Positions 1-8,901 are shown, counted from the stretch's first letter. The stretch is DNA of 64,000 nt from Clostridium merdae (GCF_900176635.1 NZ_FXLN01000004.1:496001-560000); one strand, 5' to 3'. Translations and numbers: made by a program. Notes: generated by a model from the sequence alone, not told the origin.

Positions 1-1
1 C

Positions 2-214
2 GTGAGCGATGTTGAGATTGAGCTAAAGACAGCAAGAATCAGCGCAATCATTATTTATGGCAGGCTGAAATGGTTGGGTCTTCTGGGCAGAGAGGATGAC
101 ATTGTCATTCGCTGGGAAGATATTCAAATCATAGGGGAAGAAACGATTTTAGTGGATTTTGCGATGCCGTTCCGGCCCAAAAAACGGTTTGGGAGCGGTT
201 GGTTCCACACCTAA
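2..214 (+). CDS. YlmC/YmxH family PRC-barrel protein, C-terminal part
   Basis: Seventy residues are visible, beginning SDVEIELKTARISAIII and continuing through LLGREDDIVIRWEDI to ETILVDF. This matches the C-terminal two thirds of the YlmC/YmxH sporulation-associated PRC-barrel family, whose members have about 80-90 residues. The family usually starts some 20-25 residues earlier with a segment like RLSELxxKEVIN. The GTG at position 2 is therefore probably an internal Val codon and the true start lies left of the window. The function of the family is not well defined; it is seen mostly in spore formers. The tail (PKKRFGSGWFHT) looks specific to this strain. The following gene, rpsB, has its own promoter, so the two are probably not co-regulated. 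Confidence 0.75.
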   Translation: MSDVEIELKTARISAIIIYGRLKWLGLLGREDDIVIRWEDIQIIGEETILVDFAMPFRPKKRFGSGWFHT

Positions 215-242
215 TAAAATTCGCGAAAAAGCAGGAAAAAAC

Positions 243-271
243 TTGCCAAATCCTCTTTGCCGTGCTATAAT
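243..271 (+). promoter_or_regulatory. SigA-type promoter of rpsB
   Basis: TTGCCA (243-248) and TATAAT (266-271) are separated by 17 bases. A TG one base upstream of the -10 makes it an extended -10. Transcription would start near 278, leaving a leader of about 98 bases before rpsB. Confidence 0.75.
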
Positions 272-277
272 ACTCCA

Positions 278-375
278 GTAAATCACACGCCACACTATGA
301 CGCAATGGTGCCCTTTACCGGGTTTCACGTCAAAATAAAGGTGCGGCGGCGGAATAACCAAGGAGGATTTTAATT
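278..375 (+). promoter_or_regulatory. rpsB 5' leader, possible autoregulatory structure
   Basis: The leader between the predicted transcription start and rpsB contains GACG (about 298-301) and CGTC (about 329-332), which could pair around an inner GGT/CCC/GGG segment. A G-rich stretch (GGTGCGGCGGCGG) follows just before the AAGGAGG ribosome-binding site. Ribosomal-protein leaders often bind their own product. That this one does so for S2 is only an inference. Confidence 0.25.
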
Positions 376-1107
376 ATGGCAGTCGTATCTATGAAACAAC
401 TTTTGGAGGCCGGTGTACACTTCGGTCACCAGACAAGAAGATGGAACCCCAAGATGGCAGAGTACATCTTCACCGAGCGTAACGGCATCTACATCATTGA
501 CCTGCAGAAGACCGTTAAGAAGCTCGAAGAAGCTTACAGCTTTGTTCGTCAGCTTTCTGAAGAAGGCAAGCCCGTGCTGTTTGTTGGCACAAAGAAGCAG
601 GCTCAGGATTCTGTTCGTGAAGAAGCAGAGCGCGCTGGTGCTTACTATGTGAATGCCCGCTGGTTGGGCGGCATGCTCACAAACTTCCGCACCATTCGCC
701 GCAGAATTGATCGCCTGAACCAGCTCAAGACTATGGAAGAAGACGGCACCTTTGAGCTGCTCCCTAAGAAGGAAGTTGTTAAGCTCCGTTTGGAAATTGA
801 AAAGCTCGAGAAATTCCTTGGCGGAATTAAAGATATGCGTCAGATTCCCGGCGCACTGTTCATCGTTGACCCCCGCAAGGAGCGCATTGCTGTTGCAGAG
901 GCTAAGAAGCTTGGTATCCCGATTGTTGCGATTGTTGATACCAACTGCGATCCCGATGAAATCGATTATGTTATCCCCGGTAACGACGACGCAATTCGTG
1001 CAGTTAAACTGATTTCTGCAACTATGGCAAATGCAATTGCAGAAGGCAATGAGGGCCGTATGGGCGCTGCTGCTGCACAGGAAAAAGAAGAGGCGCAGGC
1101 TGAATAA
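376..1107 (+). CDS. rpsB: 30S ribosomal protein S2
   Basis: This 243-residue protein opens with MAVVSMKQLLEAGVHFGHQT, the S2 signature, followed by RRWNPKMAEYIF and the conserved stretches GTKKQAQDSV, RWLGGMLTNF and PGALFIVDPRKE. S2 binds the head/body junction of the small subunit and helps recruit S1. The ATG at 376 has an AAGGAGG site about 8 bases upstream. Length is normal for Firmicutes. The Glu/Ala-rich C-terminus is low complexity and variable in the family. The gene stands alone between a strong promoter and a strong terminator. tsf follows but in a separate unit, whereas rpsB-tsf is a common operon elsewhere. Confidence 0.98.
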   Translation: MAVVSMKQLLEAGVHFGHQTRRWNPKMAEYIFTERNGIYIIDLQKTVKKLEEAYSFVRQLSEEGKPVLFVGTKKQAQDSVREEAERAGAYYVNARWLGGMLTNFRTIRRRIDRLNQLKTMEEDGTFELLPKKEVVKLRLEIEKLEKFLGGIKDMRQIPGALFIVDPRKERIAVAEAKKLGIPIVAIVDTNCDPDEIDYVIPGNDDAIRAVKLISATMANAIAEGNEGRMGAAAAQEKEEAQAE

Positions 1108-1141
1108 GCCGCTTTTCAGCAACTCTAATGTAGAGAGAAAG

Positions 1142-1173
1142 ATACCCGCCTGATTTCAGACGGGTATTTTTTG
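1142..1173 (+). terminator. Rho-independent terminator after rpsB
   Basis: ATACCCG...CTG and CAG...CGGGTAT form a hairpin with one C-A mismatch and a short loop, followed by a run of T at 1167-1172. Confidence 0.9.
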
Positions 1174-1181
1174 AGAATGTT

Positions 1182-1214
1182 ATACCACAATGCGCCATGC
1201 GCTGTTTGTGGTAT
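1182..1214. repeat. Hairpin upstream of tsf
   Basis: ATACCACAA (1182-1190) pairs with TTGTGGTAT (1206-1214). Inside it GCGC (1192-1195) pairs with GCGC (1199-1202) around a CAT loop. It lies between the rpsB terminator and tsf and has no T-run. It could be an operator for a dimeric protein or part of the tsf leader. Confidence 0.6.
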
Positions 1215-1283
1215 TATAGATTTTAATATAGCACCAGCTTTTAGGTCGCTGTATGACTAACAATAGAATCGGAGGAATAGAAA

Positions 1284-2198
1284 ATGGCTTTTACAGCAAA
1301 AGATGTGGCAACGCTTCGTGAAAAAACCGGCTGCGGAATGATGGATTGTAAAAAAGCTTTAACAGAATCCAACGGAGACATGGATGCCGCTGTTGATATT
1401 TTGAGAGAAAAAGGCCTTGCTGCCGCTACCAAGAAATCGGGTCGTATTGCAGCGGAAGGCGTAGCTTATGCTCAGGTGAATGCAATTGGTAATGTTGCTG
1501 TTGTAGTAGAAATCAATGCAGAAACCGACTTCGTTGCCAAGAATGCAGAATTCCAGGCATTTGTTAAGACTGTTGCCGACACAGTAGAAGAGCAGAACCC
1601 TGCTGATGTAGATGCTCTGCTCAACCTAACTGCTGCCGGTTTTGATAAGAAGATTGATGACCTTCTCAAAGAAAAGATTCAGACAATCGGCGAGAACATT
1701 AAAGTACGCCGTTTTGCCCGTTTTGAAGGCCCTGTTGTTAGCTATGTGCATGCAAACGGCAGAATCGGTGTTATCGTAAAGTTCAACACCTCTGCTGAAA
1801 TCGCTGCTAAGCCTGAGTTCCAGGAGTACGCAAAGAATATTGCAATGCAGATTGCTGCGGTTAACCCCGCATACCTCAACGAGCAGGCTGTTCCGGCTGA
1901 TGTTGTTGAGCATGAGAAGAAGATTCTTACCGAGCAGGTTATTAACGATGGTAAACCCGCTGCAATTGCAGAGAAAATCGTTGTTGGCCGTTTGTCTAAG
2001 TTCTTTAAGGACATTTGCCTCGTTGACCAGATTTTTGTTAAGGATAGCGACAAGACTGTTCAGCAGTACACAGAGTCTGTTGGCAAAGAGCTTGGTGGCG
2101 AAATCTCGATCGAAGCGTTTGCTCGCTTTGAAAAAGGTGAAGGCCTCGAGAAGAAAGAAGATAATTTTGCAGATGAAGTCGCCAGCATGGTGAAATAA
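1284..2198 (+). CDS. tsf: Elongation factor Ts
   Basis: The 304-residue product carries the N-terminal UBA-like segment (VATLREKTGCGMMDCKKAL) that contacts EF-Tu and the EF-Ts core signature ETDFVAKNAEFQ, followed by two dimerisation-type core subdomains. EF-Ts exchanges GDP for GTP on EF-Tu in the cytoplasm. The ATG at 1284 is preceded by GGAGGAATAGAAA, a good ribosome-binding site. The gene is monocistronic here: a terminator precedes it and another follows. Length is normal for the long-form Firmicute proteins. Confidence 0.97.
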   Translation: MAFTAKDVATLREKTGCGMMDCKKALTESNGDMDAAVDILREKGLAAATKKSGRIAAEGVAYAQVNAIGNVAVVVEINAETDFVAKNAEFQAFVKTVADTVEEQNPADVDALLNLTAAGFDKKIDDLLKEKIQTIGENIKVRRFARFEGPVVSYVHANGRIGVIVKFNTSAEIAAKPEFQEYAKNIAMQIAAVNPAYLNEQAVPADVVEHEKKILTEQVINDGKPAAIAEKIVVGRLSKFFKDICLVDQIFVKDSDKTVQQYTESVGKELGGEISIEAFARFEKGEGLEKKEDNFADEVASMVK

Positions 2199-2218
2199 TC
2201 TGATTCATAATTTTTACA

Positions 2219-2262
2219 AGAGAAGGGCAGAGGATACGAGCCTCAGCCCTTCTCTATCTTTA
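2219..2262 (+). terminator. Rho-independent terminator after tsf
   Basis: AGAGAAGGGC (2219-2228) pairs with GCCCTTCTCT (2246-2255), with a further AGG/CCT pairing inside. A modest T-rich tail follows. Confidence 0.85.
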
Positions 2263-2556
2263 TGCCTTTATAACGGGATTACGTATTCAAATTGGGAATA
2301 TATATATTAAAAGAGTTATTAGCCAGAATAGCCTTTTTACTTGCCTTTCGATAAATTCTCTTTGAGTTACACCAAAGCACTCTTTATACAATTAATAAAA
2401 GATGAGCTTCTGGCGTTAAAATAATAAATAATTATGAACGAACTGTATCGTAAGGAAGAATAATGGCAATCCTGATGTGAAAACAGGAGTGAAAGACTTT
2501 ACTTTCTATTTCTCCTATTGTAAAATATAGTTAAAATCATAATGGGGTGTTATGAA
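2263..2556. other. AT-rich intergenic region before pyrH
   Basis: About 290 bases without a convincing gene. The tract is AT-rich, with TATATATATT near 2300. It presumably carries the promoter of the pyrH operon, but I find no -35/-10 pair with good spacing that I would defend. No stable hairpin was seen. Confidence 0.4.
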
Positions 2557-3261
2557 TTGCAACCTAAATATAAAAGAATTCTTTTAAAACTCAGTGGTGA
2601 ATCACTCGCTGGGGGAAAAGAGCATGGTATTGATTTTGATACAGTGCTGAAAATTTGTGCGCCGATTAAAGAATGTGCAGACCTAGGCGTTCAGGTAGGC
2701 ATTGTTGTAGGCGGTGGCAACTTTTGGCGTGGCCGCAGCAGTGGAAAAATGGACCGAACGAGGGCTGACCATATGGGAATGCTCGCAACGGTTATTAATG
2801 CGCTTGGTGTTGCAGATGCGCTTGAACAGCTGGGTGTACCAGTACGGGTGCAAACCGCGATCACCATGCAGCAGGTAGCAGAGCCATATATTCGCAACCG
2901 TGCCGTACGTCACTTAGAAAAAGGGCGTGTAGTCGTGTTTGGTTGTGGTACAGGAAACCCGTTTTTCTCTACCGATACGGCGGCATCTTTGCGTGCAGCA
3001 GAAATTGATGCTGACATTATCATGAAAGCAACTTTGGTAGATGGTGTTTACGACAGCGACCCCAAACTCAATGATGCAGCAGTGAAGTTTGACTCCCTTT
3101 CCTTTATGGATGTTCTAAATAAGGATTTGCATGTAATGGATAGCACGGCGGCAACTTTGTGCAAAGACAATGATATTCCAATTCTTGTGTTCAGCATTGA
3201 AGAACCCAGCAATATTGTTCGGGCGGTATGCGGTGAACCAATTGGAACACTAGTAAAATAA
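2557..3261 (+). CDS. pyrH: UMP kinase
   Basis: PyrH phosphorylates UMP to UDP in pyrimidine nucleotide synthesis. The motifs are those of the amino-acid-kinase fold family: ILLKLSGESLAGG near the N-terminus, IVVGGGNFWRG, the conserved GTGNPFFSTDTAA loop and MKATLVDGVYDSDP. I chose the TTG at 2557 (reading MQPKYKRILLKLSGE) because GGGGTG sits 7 bases upstream. The ATG at 2542 is in frame but has no ribosome-binding site and would add five unusual residues. pyrH-frr-uppS-cdsA is a classic bacterial order, and frr follows after 38 bases. Confidence 0.95.
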   Translation: MQPKYKRILLKLSGESLAGGKEHGIDFDTVLKICAPIKECADLGVQVGIVVGGGNFWRGRSSGKMDRTRADHMGMLATVINALGVADALEQLGVPVRVQTAITMQQVAEPYIRNRAVRHLEKGRVVVFGCGTGNPFFSTDTAASLRAAEIDADIIMKATLVDGVYDSDPKLNDAAVKFDSLSFMDVLNKDLHVMDSTAATLCKDNDIPILVFSIEEPSNIVRAVCGEPIGTLVK

Positions 3262-3299
3262 TTGATTTTACAAATGCTAATTAAGAAAGGAAGATTGTA

Positions 3300-3854
3300 A
3301 TGCAAGAGGTACTGACCCAAGCGGAAACTAAGATGAAGAAAACTCTTTCCGTCCTGACCAACGAGTATACCACAATCCGGGCAGGCAGGGCCAACCCCGC
3401 AGTTTTGGATAAAATAATGGTGGACTATTACGGTACACCTACGGCGGTGAACCAGTTGGCGGCCATTTCTGTTTCGGAGGCACGTCTTTTAACGATTCAG
3501 CCTTGGGATGCAACTTCGGTTCGTGCAATTGAAAAGGCAATTCTAAGCTCTGAGCTAGGCATTAACCCGCAAAGCGATGGCAAGGTGATTCGCCTCATGT
3601 TCCCGCAGTTGACAGAAGAACGCCGTCGCGACATCACAAAAGATATCGCAAAAATGTCGGAAGAGGCAAAGGTTGCGGTTCGCTCCATTCGTCGCGATGC
3701 AATTGAAAAACTCAAAACAATGAAAAAGAATGCCGAAATTTCAGAAGATGATCTGAAATTGGGTGAGAAGAAAACACAGGATTTGACAGATAAATACTGC
3801 AAAGAAGTAGACGGCTTGTTCGATAAGAAACAGAAAGAAATCATGGAGATATAA
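3300..3854 (+). CDS. frr: Ribosome recycling factor
   Basis: The 184-residue product matches RRF in length and motifs: the N-terminal helix with EYTTIRAGRANPAVLDKI, the PWD element (TIQPWDATSV), and GKVIRLMFPQLTEERRRD. With EF-G it splits post-termination ribosomes. The ATG follows a GAAAGGAAG site. It sits between pyrH and uppS, its usual place. The stop codon is only ten bases before the next start, which argues for one transcript. Confidence 0.97.
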   Translation: MQEVLTQAETKMKKTLSVLTNEYTTIRAGRANPAVLDKIMVDYYGTPTAVNQLAAISVSEARLLTIQPWDATSVRAIEKAILSSELGINPQSDGKVIRLMFPQLTEERRRDITKDIAKMSEEAKVAVRSIRRDAIEKLKTMKKNAEISEDDLKLGEKKTQDLTDKYCKEVDGLFDKKQKEIMEI

Positions 3855-3864
3855 AAATCGGCTT

Positions 3865-4590
3865 ATGAATCATCTTTCAGACCAGGCAAAGCCTATATTG
3901 CCGCGGCATTTGGGCATAATTATGGATGGTAACGGTCGCTGGGCGAAAAAGCGGGCACTCCCGCGTTCGGCCGGCCATACAGCAGGTGCGGCAAATTTCA
4001 AAAAGATAACACGCTACTGCGCTTCCATTGGAATTGAGTATCTTACGGTATATGCGTTTTCAACTGAGAACTGGAAGCGTCCGTCCGACGAAATTGAAGC
4101 ACTGATGAAGATTTTTCAGCAGTATTTAGAAGAAGCCCTGCGGGATTTTTTGGGCGAAAATATTCGTGTTAAGTTTATTGGCGATGTTTCAGTTTTCCCT
4201 CAAACCTTAAAGGATTTATTTGCACGCACAGAAGCGGTTTCTGCGGATAAAACCGGTATGGTTCTGAATATTGCAATGAATTACGGCGGACGCGCGGAGT
4301 TGACCCACGCGGTTCGCTTTTTGGCGGAACGCGTGCAAGAGGGAGCACTGCGCCCCGAACAAATTACAGAAGAACTAATTTCACAAAATCTTTATACAGC
4401 AGGCCAACCAGACCCGGATTTGGTACTGCGCCCCAGCGGAGAATATCGTATTTCTAATTTTTTGTTATGGCAGTCGGCCTATACAGAGTATATTATTATG
4501 GATAAACTCTGGCCGGATTTTACGACCCGAGACCTTGACAGCGCTTTGCTGGAGTTTTCGAATCGGAACAGGCGCTTTGGGGGGGTATGA
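3865..4590 (+). CDS. uppS: Isoprenyl transferase (undecaprenyl diphosphate synthase)
   Basis: UppS extends farnesyl diphosphate with cis-isoprene units to the C55 lipid carrier used for peptidoglycan. The diagnostic catalytic segment GIIMDGNGRWAKKRALPR contains the essential Asp, followed by GHTAGA, the TVYAFSTENWKRP motif and the C-terminal PDLVLRPSGEYRISNF box. The length of 241 residues is typical. The ribosome-binding site is weak, so coupling to frr is likely. The end abuts cdsA: the stop codon is one base before the cdsA start. Confidence 0.95.
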   Translation: MNHLSDQAKPILPRHLGIIMDGNGRWAKKRALPRSAGHTAGAANFKKITRYCASIGIEYLTVYAFSTENWKRPSDEIEALMKIFQQYLEEALRDFLGENIRVKFIGDVSVFPQTLKDLFARTEAVSADKTGMVLNIAMNYGGRAELTHAVRFLAERVQEGALRPEQITEELISQNLYTAGQPDPDLVLRPSGEYRISNFLLWQSAYTEYIIMDKLWPDFTTRDLDSALLEFSNRNRRFGGV

Positions 4591-4591
4591 T

Positions 4592-5416
4592 TTGAAAAAC
4601 CGAGTGATGTCTGGTGTCGTTTTAATTCTATTTCTGGCTGCAATCGTTTTATTTAATGTTCGCTTTCCGCCTGCATTAAATTTAGCAATTGCGTTGATTT
4701 CTGTTTTGGCGGTGTATGAGTTGGTTCAGGCGCTTGGCATTGCAAAGCAGTATGCTTTGGTAGTACCCAGTGTTCTATTCGCGGTGGGGGTATTTATTGC
4801 TCCAGTAGGGTTGGCTACAGAAACGCTCTACTATGTGTATACGGTGGTCATGTTTATCATGCTCATCCGGTATAACGACACAATTTCGTTTCATCATTTG
4901 ATTGTGTTGTACAGCATGACACTCATGATACCTACCATGCTCTCAACCATACTCAGCCTGCGGGAATTTGATGAAAGACATGGCATGTTCTATGTTATCA
5001 TTACGATTTTTTCGGCGTGGATTTCTGATACCGGTGCGTTCGCAGCTGGTAGCCTTTGGGGGCAGCATAAGCTTTGCCCTAAAATCAGCCCTAAAAAAAC
5101 GGTTGAGGGTGTTGTTGGGGGTCTCATTTTAAATGTAATGGCAATGTTAGTGTTTGGCTACATTTTTCAGGTGTTCTTCTATGGGTATCAGGTAAATGTA
5201 TCTTATCTATCATTGTTGCTTATTGGTGTTGGTGGTTCTGTAATGTCTGTGTTAGGCGATTTAAGCTTTTCGCTTATTAAGCGAAGCTGCCACATTAAAG
5301 ATTTTGGAGAACTAATTCCCGGGCACGGTGGAATACTGGATCGCTTTGACAGTGTAATTTTTGTCTCGCCTTTTGTCTACCTTCTAGTACAGGTATTTCC
5401 AGTTGTACTGCGTTAA
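4592..5416 (+). CDS. cdsA: Phosphatidate cytidylyltransferase
   Basis: CdsA makes CDP-diacylglycerol, the branch point of phospholipid synthesis. The protein is a multi-spanning membrane protein. Its C-terminus has the family signature: SPKKTVEGVVGG, then GDLSFSLIKRSCHIKD and PGHGGILDRFDS. The TTG at 4592 (MKNRVMSGVV) is chosen because a run of G (4579-4585) gives it a ribosome-binding site. A longer reading from 4535 would lie inside uppS and is not credible. About 274 residues is normal for the family. Confidence 0.94.
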   Translation: MKNRVMSGVVLILFLAAIVLFNVRFPPALNLAIALISVLAVYELVQALGIAKQYALVVPSVLFAVGVFIAPVGLATETLYYVYTVVMFIMLIRYNDTISFHHLIVLYSMTLMIPTMLSTILSLREFDERHGMFYVIITIFSAWISDTGAFAAGSLWGQHKLCPKISPKKTVEGVVGGLILNVMAMLVFGYIFQVFFYGYQVNVSYLSLLLIGVGGSVMSVLGDLSFSLIKRSCHIKDFGELIPGHGGILDRFDSVIFVSPFVYLLVQVFPVVLR

Positions 5417-5457
5417 ATGCTGAACCGTGCAATAAAGAAACAGAATGGTGAATACAA

Positions 5458-6609
5458 ATGATAAAGAATATTTCTTTGCTCGGCTCAACCGGTTCCATAG
5501 GTACCCAAACACTGGAAGTAGCTCGAATGCACGGTTTTTCGATTTGTGCGCTTGCAGCTCATAGCAACGTGAAGCTCCTTGAGGAGCAGATTCGTGAATT
5601 TAAACCGGCCTTGGCGGCGGTTTATGATGAAGACGCTGCACGGGATTTAAAGACTCGTGTTCACGATTTACCGGTACGTGTTGTTTCTGGGATGGATGGT
5701 CTTTGCGAAGCAGCTTCTATAAAGGAAGCAGATATTGTTTGTAATGCAGTGGTGGGCATGGTAGGGCTTCTCCCTACTATGGCCGCCGTTTCTGCCAAAA
5801 AGGATGTTGCACTTGCCAATAAAGAAACGTTAGTGGCTGGCGGTTCTCTGGTTATGCAAGCCGCACAAGAAAATGGTGTACGTATTCTTCCCGTAGACAG
5901 TGAGCATTCCGCAATTTTTCAATGCTTGCAGGGCTGCCCGCATCCATCTGCGGTAGCAAAGTTAATTCTTACTGCCTCTGGTGGGCCTTTTTTCGGTAAA
6001 TCACGGGAAGAGCTGGAGAATGTTACTCCACAGCAGGCATTGCGCCATCCCAATTGGAGCATGGGCGCTAAGGTAACCATTGATTCCGCCACTATGATGA
6101 ACAAGGGGCTTGAGATTATTGAAGCCTCGTGGCTTTTTTCGATGCCGGTGTCTCAAATAGACGTGGTGGTGCACCGTGAGAGCATTGTCCACTCGCTCAT
6201 TGAGTACCAAGATTATTCTGTTCTGGCACAGCTCGGCGTACCGGATATGCGTATTCCCATACAATATGCTATTACATGGCCAGAACGATTGCCGTCTCCG
6301 GTAAAACGCCTAAGTCTTACCGAGCTGGGTACGCTATCGTTTTACCCGCCAGACGAACACGCGTTTCCCTGCCTTGGTCTTGCCAAGCAGGCAATTCAGC
6401 AGGGTGGATTGGTGCCGGCTGCAATGAACGGGGCAAACGAAGAGGCAGTAAAGCTCTTTTTATCTGAAAAAATCTCTTTTTTGCAGATTCCAGAGTTAGT
6501 GGAAGCTGCAATGAAAAGGCAAGCGCCTGAACGACCAACCACGCCACAGCAGGTGCTGGCGGCGGATCAAAATGCACGTAATTTTGTACTAGAAAATACG
6601 AGATTATAA
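5458..6609 (+). CDS. dxr: 1-deoxy-D-xylulose-5-phosphate reductoisomerase
   Basis: Dxr makes 2-C-methyl-D-erythritol 4-phosphate, the first committed step of the MEP isoprenoid route, using NADPH and a divalent metal. The N-terminus has the Rossmann motif LLGSTGSIGTQTLEV. The catalytic region shows ANKETLVAGG, the metal-binding PVDSEHSAIFQ, ASGGPFFG and TIDSATMMNKGLE. The length of 383 residues is standard. The gene lies between cdsA and rseP, the usual order in Firmicutes, and feeds the same pathway as ispG two genes on. Confidence 0.97.
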   Translation: MIKNISLLGSTGSIGTQTLEVARMHGFSICALAAHSNVKLLEEQIREFKPALAAVYDEDAARDLKTRVHDLPVRVVSGMDGLCEAASIKEADIVCNAVVGMVGLLPTMAAVSAKKDVALANKETLVAGGSLVMQAAQENGVRILPVDSEHSAIFQCLQGCPHPSAVAKLILTASGGPFFGKSREELENVTPQQALRHPNWSMGAKVTIDSATMMNKGLEIIEASWLFSMPVSQIDVVVHRESIVHSLIEYQDYSVLAQLGVPDMRIPIQYAITWPERLPSPVKRLSLTELGTLSFYPPDEHAFPCLGLAKQAIQQGGLVPAAMNGANEEAVKLFLSEKISFLQIPELVEAAMKRQAPERPTTPQQVLAADQNARNFVLENTRL

Positions 6610-6671
6610 CTGAATATGTTACATGTAAATCTAGATAGTAATATTGTAAATAATAGACTGATGAGGTGAAT

Positions 6672-7745
6672 ATGGTTATCAATATCCTGCTTATTCTGTT
6701 CGCGGTGCTGTTATTTGGCCTAATCATTTTCATTCATGAATTTGGCCACTTCTTTACCGCAAAGCTTTCCGGAATTCGCGTGAATGAGTTCGCGATTGGC
6801 ATGGGGCCAACATTATTTCAATTTCAAAAAGGGGAAACCCAATATTCGCTGCGCCTATTACCCATCGGTGGCTACTGCGCCATGGAGGGGGAAGATGAAA
6901 GCAGTGATGACGCAGGGGCTTTTGGAAATAAGCCGGTTTGGAAGAGAATTATTGTTGTGTGCGCCGGTGCAATCATGAACATTTTGTTTGGTATTTTACT
7001 GATGATGGTTTTGTTGGGGCAGCAGCCAATGTTTACCTCCACAACCATTTCTCAGTTTGCGGAAGGCTCTGCAATTCAAAAAGCAGGTATTCAGGCTGGA
7101 GACCAGTTCTATTCCATTGATGGCTACCGTGTTCGTACAGACCGCGATTTAAGCTTTTCACTCGCAACAGCGAACCCGCAGTCCATGAATGTAACTGTAG
7201 TGCGAAACGGAGAGAACCTTTCCTTCCACAATATAAAGATGAACACTCGCCAATACAATGGCAAGCAGGTAATGGTGCTCGATTTCTATGTATCTGGCAT
7301 TGAAAGAAACCCGGGAACCTTAATTCAAAAATCGGCGGAAGATACCGTTTCGGTTGTTCGCATGGTTTGGTATAGCTTGGTTGGTTTGGCATCCGGTAGG
7401 TTTGGTCTGAACGATATGGCTGGCCCAATTGGTGCGGCAGACGCTATTTCTCAAGCCGCTTCTATGGGGTTGAAAGAAGGTATTTTGCCCGCTGTGAATA
7501 ACATTGTCATGATGATGATGATGATAACCGTCAACCTTGGTGTAGTGAATCTTTTGCCTTTACCGGCACTGGATGGTGGCCGCTTGATTTTCTTATTGAT
7601 TGAGCTGATACGCCGCCGCCCGGTTAACCCCAAATATGAAGGCTGGGTACATGCAGCAGGCTTTGCACTGCTGATGACCTTTATGCTGATTATCACTTAC
7701 AGTGATATTTTAAGGCTCTTTACCGGAAAGGGATTGGGAGCATGA
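6672..7745 (+). CDS. rseP: RIP metalloprotease RseP/RasP (site-2 protease)
   Basis: This intramembrane zinc protease cleaves membrane-embedded anti-sigma factors and remnant signal peptides. The first transmembrane segment carries the HExxH motif as IHEFGHFF (His22 to His26). A PDZ domain spans about residues 110-190, and the second zinc-ligand motif LPALDGGRL is near residue 299, followed by a C-terminal membrane segment. I chose the ATG at 6672 because GAGGTG lies just upstream. A GTG at 6666 overlaps that site. The gene overlaps ispG by four bases, indicating translational coupling. Confidence 0.95.
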   Translation: MVINILLILFAVLLFGLIIFIHEFGHFFTAKLSGIRVNEFAIGMGPTLFQFQKGETQYSLRLLPIGGYCAMEGEDESSDDAGAFGNKPVWKRIIVVCAGAIMNILFGILLMMVLLGQQPMFTSTTISQFAEGSAIQKAGIQAGDQFYSIDGYRVRTDRDLSFSLATANPQSMNVTVVRNGENLSFHNIKMNTRQYNGKQVMVLDFYVSGIERNPGTLIQKSAEDTVSVVRMVWYSLVGLASGRFGLNDMAGPIGAADAISQAASMGLKEGILPAVNNIVMMMMMITVNLGVVNLLPLPALDGGRLIFLLIELIRRRPVNPKYEGWVHAAGFALLMTFMLIITYSDILRLFTGKGLGA

Positions 7746-8788
7746 ACCGTAAAATAACAAAAAAATTGAATGTGGGCGGCGTCGCAGTTGGCGGCGGTTC
7801 GCCCATTTCCATTCAATCGATGCTTAACGTACCCGCAGCAAATGTGGAGGGCAATGTACAGCAAGCCCGAGAGTTAGAAGCAAGTGGCTGCGAAATACTG
7901 CGTGTTGCGATTCCAAATGCCGAGGCAATACAACTCATACCTGCCATTAAGAAGGCGACTACAATTCCACTGGTGGCAGATATTCATTTTGATTATAAGC
8001 TGGCTCTTGAATCCGTTGAGGCTGGCATTGATAAAATTCGTATTAATCCAGGAAACATTGGGTCCGACGACCGGGTAAAAGCGGTGGCAGATGCCTGCCG
8101 TTTGCATGGTGTCCCTATTCGCATTGGGGTAAATTCTGGTTCGCTGGAGAAAGAAATATTGGCAAAGCACGGTGGCCCAACACCACAAGCACTTTGTGAA
8201 AGTGCATTGTACCATGCGTCTTTGCTTGAAAAGTATGATTTTGAAGAAATTGTCTTATCTATGAAGTCTTCTCGGGTAGATACTATGATTCAGGCGTATG
8301 AGCTTGCCACGCAGGCATGCGACTACCCGTTGCACCTTGGTGTTACGGAGGCTGGCACAGAACGGATGGGTCTTGTAAAATCGGCAATTGGAATTGGTTC
8401 TTTACTGCAACGGGGAATAGGTGATACCATTCGTGTTTCTCTCACGGCAGACCCCGTTAGAGAAATTGCTGCGGCAATGGATATATTCCGGGCGCTAAAC
8501 CTTCGCAGTGGAGTACAAATGGTTTCGTGCCCTACTTGCGGAAGAACCAATATTGACTTAATTTCAATTGCAGGCGAGGTGGAACAGCGCCTGGCATCTT
8601 GTAAAAAGCCGATTACTGTGGCGGTTATGGGCTGTGCGGTGAATGGACCGGGAGAAGCAAGAGAAGCAGATATTGGCATTGCAGGTGGTAACGGAGTGGG
8701 GCTCATCTTCAAAAAGGGTGAAATTATCCGTCGGGTTCCGGAAGCAGAACTGGTGGATAGCCTTATGGAAGAGATAGAGTCGCTATAA
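7742..8788 (+). CDS. ispG: (E)-4-hydroxy-3-methylbut-2-enyl-diphosphate synthase
   Basis: IspG performs the penultimate MEP-pathway step with a [4Fe-4S] cluster. The TIM-barrel part shows ISIQSMLNVPA, PLVADIHFDYKLAL and KIRINPGNIG. The cluster domain has SCPTCGRTNIDL (two Cys near residue 263) and GCAVNGPGEAREADIGIAGG with the third Cys. The length of 348 residues is normal for the short bacterial form. The start overlaps the rseP stop by four bases. IspH, the next enzyme, is encoded about 33 kb away as a fusion with S1. Confidence 0.97.
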   Translation: MNRKITKKLNVGGVAVGGGSPISIQSMLNVPAANVEGNVQQARELEASGCEILRVAIPNAEAIQLIPAIKKATTIPLVADIHFDYKLALESVEAGIDKIRINPGNIGSDDRVKAVADACRLHGVPIRIGVNSGSLEKEILAKHGGPTPQALCESALYHASLLEKYDFEEIVLSMKSSRVDTMIQAYELATQACDYPLHLGVTEAGTERMGLVKSAIGIGSLLQRGIGDTIRVSLTADPVREIAAAMDIFRALNLRSGVQMVSCPTCGRTNIDLISIAGEVEQRLASCKKPITVAVMGCAVNGPGEAREADIGIAGGNGVGLIFKKGEIIRRVPEAELVDSLMEEIESL

Positions 8789-8901
8789 AATGGCTGTATT
8801 CGAGTTCATTTTTAATGCTTAAATCGTATTTGCTGGTTAAAGAAGAGGATTCACCCCATCATAGGGGAAACGAATGCTAGGAATAAGAAAAGGATGTTGG
8901 A

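Noticed and set aside
370..1122. 250-residue open frame on the minus strand opposite rpsB
   Set aside because: Lies antisense to a certain ribosomal gene; odd Cys/Asn-rich composition and no ribosome-binding site. It is a codon-bias shadow.
8840..8875. CCCC/GGGG hairpin upstream of polC as a terminator
   Set aside because: Only four pairs and no T-run; too weak to call.
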